A stretch of 64,000 nt of DNA from Annona cherimola (GCA_030490835.1 CM059971.1:57646012-57710011), one strand, 5' to 3'; shown: positions 11,955 to 23,592, counted from the first letter of the stretch. The notes: generated by a model not told the origin, from the letters alone. Numbers and translations: made by a program.

Positions 11955-13415
11955 CCGGCTACAATTGGGCCGCAACCATGGCTATTTAACATATATTTTT
12001 ATTTTTATAAATATATTCATTTAGGTATATTTAATCTATAATACAGGTTTTACCAACTCTTTAACATTTTTATTTTTATAAACATATTTTTTAAAGTGTA
12101 TTTAATTTATAATACAGATTTTCATCAAAATTTGACATTTTTATATATTTTTTGGTTTTCTGATTGGTATTACATGCATAGTGACATCATATAATTTTTT
12201 TTATTTTTAAACACAAAGGTATTACGATCATTTTTCACTTGTTGAAAATGACTATAATATTCTTATGTTTAAAAATAAAAAGGGCGAATTACTTATATAT
12301 TCGCAAATTTTATCCTTAATTTTACTTATGCTATGAACTTTCAAAAATGTCTTTCATACCTATGAATTTTTATCATAATTTTACATATACACATGTCATT
12401 AGGGATCCGTTAAAGGAGTTGTTTACCCTTTTATGAAATGATGAATATGTCCATCATAGTTATAATTTTATAGATAGAAATTCATATTATAGTGAATTTT
12501 TATTAATTCTATAATTACGAAATCACATATTATTTAAGTGGGCTCACTTTTATGAAATTTTCTTTATTTTTAATATCTAAATCGTTATTAAAAATTCACT
12601 CTATCTATTGTATTTAGTGTTTTGTATATTATCATAAAAACCCTTTTATTTATCTAGTATCACTATATATGAGTTCCATCTATAAATGTGTAAAATCAAC
12701 GCAATAAAATAGTTTAATGTTAAAATATTAATTTTAAAGTAGTATTTCCAATATTTAAACCATCTAAAATATCACTACTATATGGATAAATAATTCTATA
12801 AAATATTCTTATATTTTAATATACGTGCAAATAGTTCTTAGAGTTTTTCATAATTTACATATGAATATACATTTTTTAGTAAATGTGACCCATGCATATA
12901 CCTGAGTTGGATGAAATTTAGTCTCTTAGCTAAACAAGTGATATTAAATATAATGTATGGATTAAATTTTGCATTGGTCACCAACAATTTAAAAATCAAG
13001 GGATTACATTTGACCGCATCTATGTAACCTGATAATATAAAAGTAGAGCCCTTATTTGAATACGAATATTTAACTTTCAGTAAAACAACCTCAAATTATG
13101 TTAGGACTTGGGCATATTTGTTATTTTATAAGGGGATTAAAGACCCATTTAATGGATCCCTAACAACATGAGTATAAGTGAAATTTTAAGCAAAATATGT
13201 ATGTGTATTTGGATTTTTTTAAAGTTCATGGTTATAAATGAAAAGGGTAAAATTCATGGATATATGTGAAATTTGTTATAAAAATATATAACTATACAAA
13301 AAGTTAGTAAAACTTAAATTTTAGATTAAATACACATAAATGATCGCATTCATAAAAATTAAAAAACATGTTAAATGGTCAGACGCAGTTGGGAACCAAT
13401 TGTAGTTGATTTAAG
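11955..13415. mobile_element. Palindromic element interrupted by a nested TIR element
   Basis: The left arm (from about 11955, CTACAATTGGGCCGCAACCA then TATTTAACAT, followed by TTTAATCTA) has an inverted partner at about 13255-13415 (TAGATTAAATACAC, then ATGTTAAATGG and CCAATTGTAG). The arms are separated by the Mutator-like unit at 12283-13280. This suggests a small palindromic MITE split by a later insertion. Confidence 0.5.
12283..13280. mobile_element. Non-autonomous TIR element, Mutator-like, about 1 kb
   Basis: Imperfect terminal inverted repeats of about 150 bp are visible. The left arm runs AGGGCGAATTACTTATA, then TATGAACTTT, then GTCATTAGGGATCC. The right arm inverted runs ATGAACTTT, then ACTTATACTCATG, then GTTAGGGATCC. 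The interior is AT-rich without coding. Part of the interior (about 12480-12860) recurs inverted at 36440-36760. The class is inferred from the TIR style; the target duplication is not clear. Confidence 0.55.
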
Positions 13416-13716
13416 AGGGTAGCGTCTCTATATGTATTTTGAAACATAAATAACTTTTGACCCTCTTCAAAAGCGGCTATGCTTGGAGAATTTGTTGGAC
13501 CCAGGAAAAAAAGATGGGATCAGAAAAACAATAAGAATTTGTGTTTTGAATCATCTAACTTTATGTATTTGCATTTTAAACCCTATAAAATTTGATTATT
13601 TGCATTTTAGGCCCTCAGCCTTCATGACGTTAAAAATATCATTAAAATTTTGTAAAATATTTAAAATGTATTTGCGGGAAAATTTGTATTTTAAATCCTT
13701 TAACTTTGCATATTTA

Positions 13717-14023
13717 GTGTATTTTTGGGAAGTCAAAAAACTTTTGAATTAAAAATTCTTGGTGTAAAAGTTTTGAATAAGAGAAAATGATGTAATATGA
13801 TAAGAGTGATGATGATATGATAGGAGTGATGATGAGAAATAAAGAGAATAAATTTAAAATAAATAAGTTATTTGTATGGGTAATTATGAAAAAATAATTG
13901 AAATAATAGGGTAGTAGTATAGGAAAATGTAAAGAAATTAAAATTAAGGTAGTTATGAAGAATAAAAAATTTTAGTTTGAAAAATTTTAATTTACTGACT
14001 TTTAAGTGTAAACAAACACACCC
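13717..14023. mobile_element. Tourist-like MITE
   Basis: The right end AACAAACACACCC is inverted to the left end GTGTATTTTTGGG, and the element is flanked by TTA on both sides (13714-13716 and 14024-14026). A 3-bp TTA/TAA duplication is the mark of PIF/Harbinger-type insertion. Same family as 36113-36403 and 37815-38105. Confidence 0.75.
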
Positions 14024-14439
14024 TTAGCTTTTATACCCTAAGGTTGAAGTGTTAGCAATTTTTTCAAATACCAGCATTTTAAGCATTCCGAAGTTTAATT
14101 CTTTGCATTTTAAATTGCATGTTTAACGCGTGCTTCAGAACATCTACTTCAATTAGCCATGGATGGCTTAATAATTTTTTCTCCCCACTGCTGAAGAGAA
14201 GTCATGGCCGCTAATTTAAATTTATGGACAATTCTAAATTGTAGCTTCTTCGGATGGAATTATGGAAATCTCGATCATTTACGACCGGTTGGACATGCCC
14301 TCTATTTCTGACCGCATTCGATCACCGTTCGATCTAGCTGAACAAATCCCATTTGCTGAAATAAAAAATGCAAAATCAGCAACTATCTAGCCATTAATGG
14401 GAAGAACTGCCGATAAAAAAAAATTGTGAAGAACTGCAG

Positions 14440-14817
14440 AGGGCCCCTTGCCAGTCTCCAGTAACAAATTTTCAAACTGCCCCTGTATTGCCTTCTCTCA
14501 GATCTATCCCATCCCCCACGATCCTTCTCTCCCTCCCTCCCAGAGATCCCATCGTCGTCTCCCTCATCGCCGGTACTTCTTCATGCTACTCTCACTTGCA
14601 GGAGATGTTCTGCCTCGATGCTGCTCTGACCATGCCTACAAGATCGCCAATCATCAAGTAGCAGCCCTCTGTCATCTTCTCCCTCCTCCCTTCCCTTCTC
14701 CATCTCTCATCTCCTTGTCCCTCTCCCATTCTCTCTCTCTCTCTCTCTCTCAATCTTCCTTTGAGGGAAACGTCATTAAAATCTCTAGCCAGGAACGTAA
14801 GACTTCTATGCTAAGTG
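14440..14817 (+). other. CT-rich leader-like sequence with (CT)n
   Basis: A pyrimidine-rich run ending in a CT microsatellite (about 14727-14752) looks like a plant 5' untranslated leader, and the open frame through it has no known domain. The LINE tail at 14831-15242 lies immediately downstream. Any gene it belonged to is not recognisable. Confidence 0.3.
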
Positions 14818-14830
14818 AACATGGACATGA

Positions 14831-15242
14831 ACATGAACATGAACATGGGCGGTTCAATTGAGTCTTAACCAGGTACATGTGGAAACCGATTCTCTTATTT
14901 TGTATGACTACATATCCAACTCGGTTCCTATCTTTTCTGACGTGGGCTTTATTGTTGAGGAGATCATTTCCATTCTCTCCATCAATGTGTCTTTTTCGAT
15001 TCACCACGTTCTTCGGCAAGGTAACTCTGTTGCTCATTCCTTAGCCGATTTAATTGTTTGTTCTGGGGATAACCAACTATGTTGGCATGGAAATTCTCCT
15101 AGGGATATTGTTGGGAACATTTGTACAGATAATTTTTTGGCAATGAATTGCGAGGATCCATCTATCCCCATCCCCTCTATTGCTGTGAGGGTGTAGGGAT
15201 AGGGGGATCTCCTCTTTTATCAAAAAAAAAAAAAAAAAAAAA
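14831..15242 (+). mobile_element. 5'-truncated LINE (L1-type) 3' end with RNase H-like domain and poly(A)
   Basis: A 112-codon frame (14858-15196) matches the C-terminal RNase H-like domain of plant LINE polyproteins: VHVETDSL, then VLRQGNSVAHSLADL. It is followed by a short 3' tail and a run of about 21 A (15222-15242). A 13-bp duplication AACATGGACATGA flanks the insert (14818-14830 and 15241-15253), the mark of target-primed reverse transcription. The left copy runs into extra ACATGA units that blur the exact 5' junction. The RT domain is missing. Confidence 0.87.
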
Positions 15243-15253
15243 CATGGACATGA

Positions 15254-15678
15254 CATCATTTGGCAAATTTGATTATCAATCCAAATCCCATCTCTTTTAC
15301 AAACGAGTATAGAATTTATACACCAATCCATAGCTACGCCCCTTATTTTGCAGCCACTGAAATTGAGTGAGATGTCATCGCTTCAATTTTTTTGGGTTGA
15401 TTTGAGTGCAAGATTTTGGCATGCTCTAATTTCCTGGGATAGATGATGGTCAAGGGCTAGTGGATTCGTGCATTTTTTATTAATTTGTAATTACTAGATA
15501 AAAATTTTGCTTAAATAGTCTATCTGTATATGTCATTCTAAGTGAAAGAATTTTACATGTTCTAATTTCATATTTTAATATTGCATTGATGATGTTGAAG
15601 CTAGGGCTGATGAGTAAACAAAAGCCTTAATGTAGAGCTTGTGAATAGGCATCTAAGACGTTTTTCTTTGGTATTATT
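15254..15678. other. No gene recognised
   Basis: AT-rich DNA between the LINE tail and the Mutator-like element. No domain or repeat is recognised. Confidence 0.5.
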
Positions 15679-17130
15679 GGAGAATGATTCCATGCGTCCA
15701 GGTCGAAGTCGCACGCAAGAGGAGCGTCAGATCGAGCGAATAGATTTTGCGCCGTTCGATTAATTTGGATGAAAGTTTTGCTTTTTCCTCCTCGCAAAAA
15801 AAAAAAAAAAAGAGCTCCCATCTCCCTCTCGTTCGTCCCTTTTTCCCACTGGTCTCATCTGCTTCACCATCGCTCGCAAGTAGCCATCTCTCCCAATTTT
15901 CCTCTTTCCTCTCTCTTCCTCTATTTCCCTCACTCCCCTTTGCCCTAGCCCTACTAGTCTTCCACTCCCTTTCGGGTGTTTGAACGGCAGGAGCTGTTTT
16001 TCCACAGCATGAATCAACAACTTGATTTGCGACAGTTTTTTCCACTGGATTTCATATGCACAATGCTAGTGCTACAACAGATGATGGTTTGGAAGGTGTC
16101 AATGATCGATTTTTTGTTGGTCTCAATGCAAGTAGGTTTTTAATTGTCATGAAAGTATCTCCTACGGTTGAAACACTTTCTGATTGAGTTGGACTGAATA
16201 ATTTTGTAATGGAAAGGTTGAAATTCTGAGTGCAATTTAACTTATGTCGTATTCATTTGAGTGTAGAATAATTTATTTGCTTTCCTTCTTGGTTTGATTT
16301 TGGGTGCAAAAAGACGTGAATCGATTTTTCACTAGAATTCATTTTGGGCGATTTTTTCCACTTAATAAATTACTGTTGTATTCATATATGCAGAGAGAGA
16401 AACTAACAAAAAGATTTGAATTTCAAGCAACATAAAATCATTCAAAAAATAAAAATAAGCCTTCAATCGAAACTGGAGCACAAGCTACTTCAGGAAAAAA
16501 CCAGAAATTGCATAGGTGAATACATTCAAGTAAAAACAATATGGCAAAAAAAATGGAGCAAGAGCACGAACCCTTTCATAAAAAAATGAAGCACGAGTTA
16601 TTTTAAAAAAAACCATGAACTACATAAGCCGCGAGCACAAGCCATTTCAAAAAATGGAGCACAGGCTATTTCATAAAAAAAACATGAACCACACAGGCGA
16701 TTCCAACCGAGTAAAAACAGAATGACTAAAAAATGGAGCATGAGCACAAGACGCGAAATGCCAACATAGGGAGAGAAATCGACCAGTGAGCGTTGGTATG
16801 AGTGGCGGCGGCGACCGAGGATGTGCACCAACAATCGGTCAGCGGCTAGAGCTATCGGTGGCTGGGACGATGGGAAAGAGGGCCGAACGAGAGCGAGAAT
16901 TGTGCCAGGTGAAGAAGAGACATGACATCGCGATTTGGGAGATTTTTTTTTTTTTTTTTGCAAATGCTGCCCTCCCTCTCTTCAAAGCTTGTGGGGAGGA
17001 AAAAGTAAAACTTACATCTAAGTTAATCGAACGACGCAAAATCCACGACCGACCTAACGCACTTGCGCACGCCACGGTGGAATGACCGAAGTCATTGCGA
17101 CTTCGGGCTGGACGCACGAAATCACTCTCC
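15679..17130. mobile_element. Mutator-like non-autonomous element with long TIRs
   Basis: The ends are long inverted repeats: the left starts GGAGAATGATTCCATGCGTC and the right, inverted, starts GGAGAGTGATTTCGTGCGTC. The match continues about 120 bp through CGAAGTCGCA, TTTTGCGCCGTTCGATTAA and a poly(A)/poly(T) segment. Flanks GGTATTATT and TATTGTATT may be a degraded 9-bp duplication. The interior holds CT-rich leader-like sequence (15810-15970) and AAAATGGAGCA-type degenerate repeats (16430-16760). No transposase. The frames inside are short and lack domains. Confidence 0.75.
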
Positions 17131-19899
17131 TATTGTATTGCTCTTTTTGTTATTCAGTTCAGCAAATATTTGGCAGGTTGCCATGAACTTGGAGCCCAAT
17201 CTCCTAGTAATTTGACTTTGAGACAGCCATGGATTTGAGGAATCACAGTACCTTGAGTTCAAAGAAGTTATATTCCAAGAAGTGCCTCACAGAAGCAGAG
17301 GAGAAGCAACAAGGATGGGCTTAATGTTTAATGTAACAGATTGGATCAGATGCTGAATTTTTTATGTTTACAATTGAGATTGAGCGAAGTTTTATATTTT
17401 GCTGTAAAGAATTGATAGTAGGATTTGATTTTTACTTTCCTATGTATTGTTGGATTAATTCCTTATTGTACAATTATTATTTGGATTAGTTTTATGAAAA
17501 TAAAACTCAAAATATTATGACTGAAAATGCTCTCATCTGAAAATGGCTCCAGGAATCAAAACAGAAGTAGTGCTATTTTGTTAATATGCAGGTAAAAAAT
17601 ATTGGAGAAACACAATGGTTTATTTGGAAAAAAAAAAAAAAAAAAAACACGTGAACAAGAGTTTAGCATAAGGTGGATTCTTTGTTCTAGAAATTTTGTT
17701 TTTCCAATATATAAAGCTAAGATGTTGGACTTTGCTCTTTAGCAACGTTACTTTCTATGAGATTGACAGGATGGAGTATTTCTACTTTTCAGCAATTGCC
17801 CAACTGAAGTTGGTAAATTTTAGCCCTCTGCTGTAAATGTGGAATTCTGTTGTAATTATGTTCTTTTGTTTACATGATGAAAATGTTCTTTTGCTCTTCT
17901 TGGCTTTAAGAGTTTGATTTCTGAAGTTGCATTACTAAAGTTGTTTCATTGATCCTTCCACTACATAGATATCAAGGATAAGGTCAAAGCGTTAGAGATC
18001 TTGAATGAAATGTGTATGCTGGAATTGAGGGTTGAACTGAAATTGAATTCAACTAAGAACATGAATTTACAAAGCAAGACCACAAGGCTTGATTCCATTG
18101 AATGATATGTTTACATATTACAGCAATTCATTCAATAAGTTTCCAACATTGATCTATTCAATAATAACAAACAAGATTTCTTATTCATGCTTTTCTTTCT
18201 CTAATTATTACTAAAAAATGAAAAAAAAAATTACGTGTATATTTTTTTCCAATTGTATCACTTCATATCCATTTCTGCTGCCCATATGACCGTTCATAGC
18301 TGCTCAGGACTTCACATCCCAACTATGCATCTGATTTGAAGTCCTTGCTATGCTGAAAGCAATCCCACTATTATACAGACTTCCACTGAGACGTATTCCC
18401 AAATCCGAAGAAAGCTAATTACATAGCACCTGCAACAGACATTCAACGCAAAAAATTCAATAAAACCCAAATAGCTCACTTGTTGAAATCAGAAGCCAAA
18501 TTTGCAATTTGTACTATTAGACTGAGAACTATTAAAATAACAAGATATTCATATGATAATACATAAACGAAGAGAGATAAAATATGAAACTTCGAAGTCC
18601 GAAAATGTGTCTACCATTTATTCCCTGAACCATGCCATGAACACAGGAATTTGATAGGGCCTTCCATTAAAGGAAATGAAAGAAATAATAGCTCATTCAG
18701 AATTAGAAAATTTTGTTAATGTCAATTGATGTACAACAGTAACCAGAGTAAGCAGCAAAGCTTCTCAGACAATTGGTATTCATTTTTTTGAGCGATTTTA
18801 TCCTTTTAAAATTTTGTTAAACATAAGTTGATGTATAATTGAAAAATGAAGAATGTAAGGACCTCAATAGCTTCTAAAAAAAATTTCAACGACTTTGGAA
18901 TTTATTCTTCAAGCAATCACTTAACTACGTTCATAGAAATATGGATGCAAAATGGTAGTTGCAGAAGAACTCTTCTCATGGAAGAAGTATTCCACCTTAT
19001 GTAGGAGGGAAGAAAGTGTGATGGCTAATATTCTCAATGTCGACAACTTTTGAATGCTTTGTCCACCAAGAAAATGATGTAATTGAAGACAAATAAACAT
19101 AGCTGAATCCGTAGCTACACATCTACATGAAATTCAATGAATATAAACAAATTAAATAAAATAAGTTAAGCTCAAAGAACATGAAATCTGCACAAGTCCA
19201 AAAATTCTAGATAGGGTCCTAGTTTTTAACTGTCAGCTGCTTAAAAGTCCTTGAAATTGCCACAATCATCACATCCACAAACTAATGAGCAAATGCAGAA
19301 ATTGAAAAGAATTATCAAATATTAGAGGGAACTGCAAGCTATTCAATTACCAAGGCGTTGCAGTATCTTTATGGTGGTCATTATGCAGCTATTTAGTGGA
19401 TGATCAACTAGAATTTGAAGAACCAACGGATCTAGGAGCAGGGCACAAAATAGTTTCAGGAGCCAGAACATTTTTGACTTACCAGTAGTCATATAAAGGA
19501 GCTTCCGAGGACACACCATCGGAAAAATGTGATAACTATGCGGAAATATAGCCTTGAAAATGTCTTCATAGCTTTTAAAAGCATGCTGAATCATTTGTTA
19601 AAAAAAATACACAAACGCATGAAACTCAACGGAAGAAAATGCAAACAAATATAATACATACCAACCAAAGGATATACACATCGTAATTAGTCTCCGAGAG
19701 CATATAGACTAGCACATGTAGGCATTTTCGACTGTGTGAAAATCCGAACTGTGTTGGGTTCAACTCATTTTAAAATTCGCAACAATCAAAATTAGTTTCC
19801 AAACAAATATGCAGAAGCAATACGAAACCGAAAGCAGCCGAGGAAAAAAATCCAAGATTTGTGACCAAAAAAATCAAAAATGGAAAATGATTCTTCTTA
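17131..19899. other. No gene recognised
   Basis: Non-coding by eye, apart from scattered short open stretches (for example - strand 19343-19594) without recognisable domains. A poly(A) run sits near 17629-17647. A more gene-like stretch near 18260-18430 may be a relic of an exon on the - strand, but I cannot name it. Confidence 0.4.
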
Positions 19900-20115
19900 C
19901 TGCGGAGCTCTGAGCCACCAAGAGGAGGAAGATGTGTAGAGGAAGAAGATGGGGGCAGAAGCAAGGCCTGTTTGGTGAATGGTGTGGACAGTTTCACCGA
20001 CGAGGAGGGAGACGATGGAGAGAAAGCTCGAGGGAGTGAGAAAAGAGAAGATGGAGGGAGTTGCTGGGCGGAACTTAGAAGAGATGAGGGGAGAAAAGAA
20101 ACCGAGACCAACGGA
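19900..20115 (-). other. Leader-like CT-rich stretch, possible first exon of an unknown - strand gene
   Basis: Read on the - strand this is CT-rich and then Ser/Pro-rich in an open frame (19770-20174), resembling a 5' leader and start of a transit-type N-terminus. No domain is visible, and I found no downstream exon I can name. The palindromic MITE at 20120-20485 lies immediately upstream of it. It could equally be a non-coding transcript or chance. Confidence 0.25.
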
Positions 20116-20119
20116 GGGC

Positions 20120-20485
20120 GATCATATGCGCCCGGGAGTACGCAGCATTGCATGCTCCGGGCGCGTACACCCATTTTTTTTTAATGATTTTTGAGTTTTT
20201 TTTATAAAACTGTTAATAAAAGTATATTTAATATTTTTATAAATTTTTACCATTTTTAGAATATTTTAGATATTTATTTTTTATTTTTGAAGATTAGTTA
20301 CATTTTAGGTAATTTAACTTATTTTCAAAAATTAAAAATAAATATCTAAAATACTCTAAAAATGATAAAAATTTATACACATATTAAATACACATAGACT
20401 AATAATATTGTAAAAAAATTTTAAAAAAATAAAAAATGGGTGTATACGCTCGGGAGCATGCACGCGCGGGCACATACAATAGACG
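20120..20485. mobile_element. Palindromic MITE (CCCGGG/GGGTGTA family)
   Basis: The left arm reads GGGCGCGTACACCCATTTTT and the right arm AAAAAATGGGTGTATACGCT, with matching AT-rich inner arms and a GC-rich outer part. The element is near-palindromic over about 360 bp. Same family as 11271-11602. Confidence 0.7.
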
Positions 20486-20588
20486 TTCGAGACCAACAGG
20501 GAGGCAATTGTAAAATTTCCATAGCATTAATCGAGGTTAGCAGTGACTGATTTAAAAGTCAATCCAACCAATGGCGAATGTTTTTCAT

Positions 20589-20912
20589 GGAGCCCAATCC
20601 AGTGCACCCGGGTGCATTCAGCCTCAATGCACCCAGGTGCATTGCACCTATTTTTTTTTACTTTTTTTTAAACAATTTTTCATGAAGCTGTTAATATAGG
20701 TTTATTTAAAATTACTGAAAATGCCACTGATTTTAAAAAATCTAAAAAAAATATCTAAAAGTCTCCAAAAATAGTAAAAATTGATACATATGTTAAATAA
20801 ACCTAGATTAACCATTGTATAAAAAAAATTTTAAAAAAAAATAAAAAAAATAGGTGCCGTGCACCCGGGTGCATTGAGGCTGAATGCACCCGGGTGCACT
20901 GGATTGGGCTCC
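20589..20912. mobile_element. Palindromic Mutator-like MITE with 9-bp target duplication
   Basis: The outer 66 or so bases at each end are almost perfect inverted repeats (GGAGCCCAATCCAGTGCACC at the left), including two CACCCGGGTGCATT blocks per arm. The AT-rich inner arms also pair. An exact 9-bp duplication GTTTTTCAT flanks the element (20580-20588 and 20913-20921). A 9-bp duplication with long TIRs points to Mutator-type mobilisation and fixes the class of this family. Confidence 0.88.
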
Positions 20913-20922
20913 GTTTTTCATA

Positions 20923-20993
20923 CCCAATCGAATGGTTGTTGTATCTGGCAGCGAATGTTTTTCTTACCCAATCGAACGGTTGTTGTATCTGGT
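20923..20993 (+). repeat. 44-bp tandem duplication
   Basis: ACCCAATCGAATGGTTGTTG and ACCCAATCGAACGGTTGTTG start two adjacent copies, the second partial. They lie directly beside the palindromic MITE and predate or are independent of it. Confidence 0.7.
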
Positions 20994-21559
20994 AAAAACA
21001 ACTCCTTTTCTCAACCGGTAACATATGATCGCATCTCCTTTGGATGGATCAGATGGTTTCGCAATTGGCGAATCTAAAGGTGGGCTATAATCAATGACTG
21101 GGTGCGAAATTGGCTAGGAATAGCTGGAAACCCGTGATGGACAATCTACATGGCTACTGTTAGGGTTTTTTTTCCAATTATACAAGATTATTGGATTGCA
21201 TCCGTATATGAGATGAAAATGTAATGATATGTATTGAAAATGAGTAAAAATGTATTAAGAATGTGTAATGTTATATGGGAAATTGAAAAAGCTATGCTGG
21301 AATGGTTATATAGGGCTGGTTGGCAACAATGAAAAGTCGATGACAATTTTTTGGCCATAAAAAACTGTGGTTTTCAGAAGAGCTATTGATGCTGACGCAT
21401 TTATTTCTGACATAGCTGTTGAACATTATTAATCGAGCCCACCAGTCAATTTTTTTGACCGTAATTAATGAACCTGAAATCTGATGCTTAGTGCGTCATC
21501 ATTGCAAACTTGTAGTGTTATATTTTTAATCGAAAACAAGATGCACTCATAATGGGGTT

Positions 21560-21725
21560 GTGGTTGTATGCACCCGGGTGTATTATATTATTTTTTAAAA
21601 ATTTTTTGAAAATTTTTCATGAAGCTATTAATCTAGGTGTATTTAACGTATGTATTAATTTTTACTATTTTTAGATTATTTTAGATATTTTTTAAAATTT
21701 TTAAAAATCAGTGGCTTTTTTAGAT
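21560..21725. mobile_element. Half-copy of the palindromic MITE family
   Basis: It starts TGCACCCGGGTGTATTATAT and continues through the AT-rich inner arm (TTAATCTAGGTGTATTTAAC, then TTTTTACTATTTTTAGA). The inverted right arm is absent, so the copy is truncated or was resolved to one arm. Confidence 0.6.
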
Positions 21726-22885
21726 ACATGGGTATTTTATACATATCTCTTTCTCTTATGAAGACAGTTTTTGCCTGTGTATTTATTAATAATAATAATG
21801 CTTCTGGATTTTTTTAAGAGAGATAGACTGTCTCTAGTTTTTTGAGACTACAGGAAGAGTACTTTAGTAAATACAGATATGTTTTTTTGATAGGATATAC
21901 ATATATGATTAAATTTGCAACATTTTTAACATTTTGGTAAAAGTCTATGATCTTGTTAGCATTGAAGCTTACGTATTTTTAATTTTTAATTTTTTTAAAA
22001 AAAATAAGGCCAAGTGTATTTAACTCGAATACCAAATTTAGCAAAATTTGAATATCCACGTATATTTTTCAGTTATTTTATAAATGATAGGTTTTGGGTA
22101 TTTCAGTATCATTCGGCCCATCGCTCTATTAATCTTTAGAATTCAAAAAATACCACATTTTAAATATAAATTTTGATATAGGTTTAATATGTTTGCGCCC
22201 TGGAAACTAGATATTGTTCTTTTATGAATGTGCAATTACATCCATAAATATGGCAATTCTTTGGAGTAATATTTGAAATTCCTTTTAGAAGAAAATTCAT
22301 TTCCCAAACAAACATTTGTACTGGGCCATTGCCGCTGGAGGATGTTATTTTACCAACGGTCACGAGCGGAGCGAATATTTGGTGGAGTTTGAGCTTTTAC
22401 CTTAACGGGTCATTGGATGAGAATTTGGTTGAAAATTGAAAAGGAAAATGTATCATAGAATAATGAAAATGGTAAATACTGGCTAGAACAACGCTTGGTA
22501 ATTCAGTTAGTCCTAGCCTACCTCAATTTTACAATTTTTGAATATATATGCATATATTTTTTTGAAATTATTAAATATAGAGGTATTTTAGCCATCTAAA
22601 ATACATGTATATTAAAAATTTTCAAAAAAATATATACGTATATCAAAAAATAGTAAATAGTTAATAATTTAATGGACTCCAATGGGGGTATTTCAGTGTA
22701 AAAATATAATGCATCATTAATAAAATTGAATACATAACTGCAGAGAGAAAGGGTATTATATTTACAAAACCACCTAGGAGTCCACTAAAGATCTCATACA
22801 AATCAAAGCGACTTGTGATGGCTAAGTCCTCTAAAGAAGATAAAAATCATAAACCTAGCTAAGAAGCTTCCTTGAAACATTAATT
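21726..22885. other. No gene recognised; contains 3' end of Harbinger copy 2
   Basis: AT-rich, with short local inverted repeats (for example near 22540-22640). The end of the - strand Harbinger element should fall in the right part, but its terminal repeat was not identified. Confidence 0.45.
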
Positions 22886-23163
22886 TTACACCACCTTCTG
22901 TTTTCCGCATGTCCTACATTCACATAGGTTGATGACTACGTAATTAGTGGGTTTGACACATTCCTTACAGTCACATAAGTTCACAATCTCTTCTTTCTCC
23001 TTTCCCGTTCCAATGAAAGTTGCCCACACTGCCTCGGCCTGACCTATATCATTAAAAACTTGGTAACAAGAACCTTTATAACCACTGACTTGATTATGTG
23101 CTTCCGCCATGACCTGTATACACCAGGTACACAACCTTTGAATATAACATAACATCTCACCAT
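22886..23163 (-). pseudogene. Harbinger third ORF: RNase H1 N-terminal (Cauli_VI)-like domain plus Cys repeats, copy 2
   Basis: The equivalent of 9895-10179. From the ATG at 23163 it reads CYVIFKGCVPGVYRSW, closer to the hybrid-binding domain consensus than copy 1. A short indel near 23105 then shifts the frame, after which NQVSGYKGSCYQVF and an Ala/Glu helix (AEAVWATFIGTG) follow. The two Cys repeats are intact: IVNLCDCKECV and VVINLCECRTCGK, ending QKVV. The Trp codons that are stops in copy 1 are intact here. Different lesions in the two copies imply that their ancestor was a complete gene of about 95 codons. It lies about 430 bp after the Myb/SANT-like stop. Confidence 0.65.
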
Positions 23164-23592
23164 CTCCGTGCCTGAACCTATCACATTTTTCAAAACAATG
23201 GCAACATACATATAAGAACCAAATTCCCTGTTTGATGATATTGCATCAGATAGCTGAGGTGATTATGATGAATTGGCAAGAATATAAGCTGTAACATTAA
23301 TCTAGTAAATGTTATTAAATAGCCATTGTAGTCTTTAAAAAGTAACAATTGTATTGTTCCTGTTCCACATTTTCAATAACCCAATACAAACTCCTTTCCA
23401 TTTCCAAAACCATAAAACAAAACACCTGCATCATCGCTAACAAACACACATAATAACATTTTCCAAGTTCAAGTCCAAACAAAGGTACATTACATAAAAG
23501 AACATGGTTAATACAAACTCAATAACTGTCACAAGCATTATGAAATAAGAAGTGTTCAACAGAGTCTACTTCTATTGAGCAATAACAACAAC

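Noticed and set aside
14448..14861. 137-codon + strand ORF as a gene
   Set aside because: Composed of CT-rich leader sequence, a (CT)n run and ACATGA repeats, and ends at the LINE junction. No domain.
15674..17117. Several overlapping ORFs of 80-120 codons on both strands
   Set aside because: They arise from the CT-rich and poly(A) parts of the Mutator-like element and mirror each other across its inverted repeats.
22886..23163. Third Harbinger ORF as a leftover of the pararetrovirus P6 gene, since both share the Cauli_VI-type domain
   Set aside because: It lies at the same position in two Harbinger copies far from the viral relic and has Cys repeats not expected in P6. The viral relic shows no P6 region.
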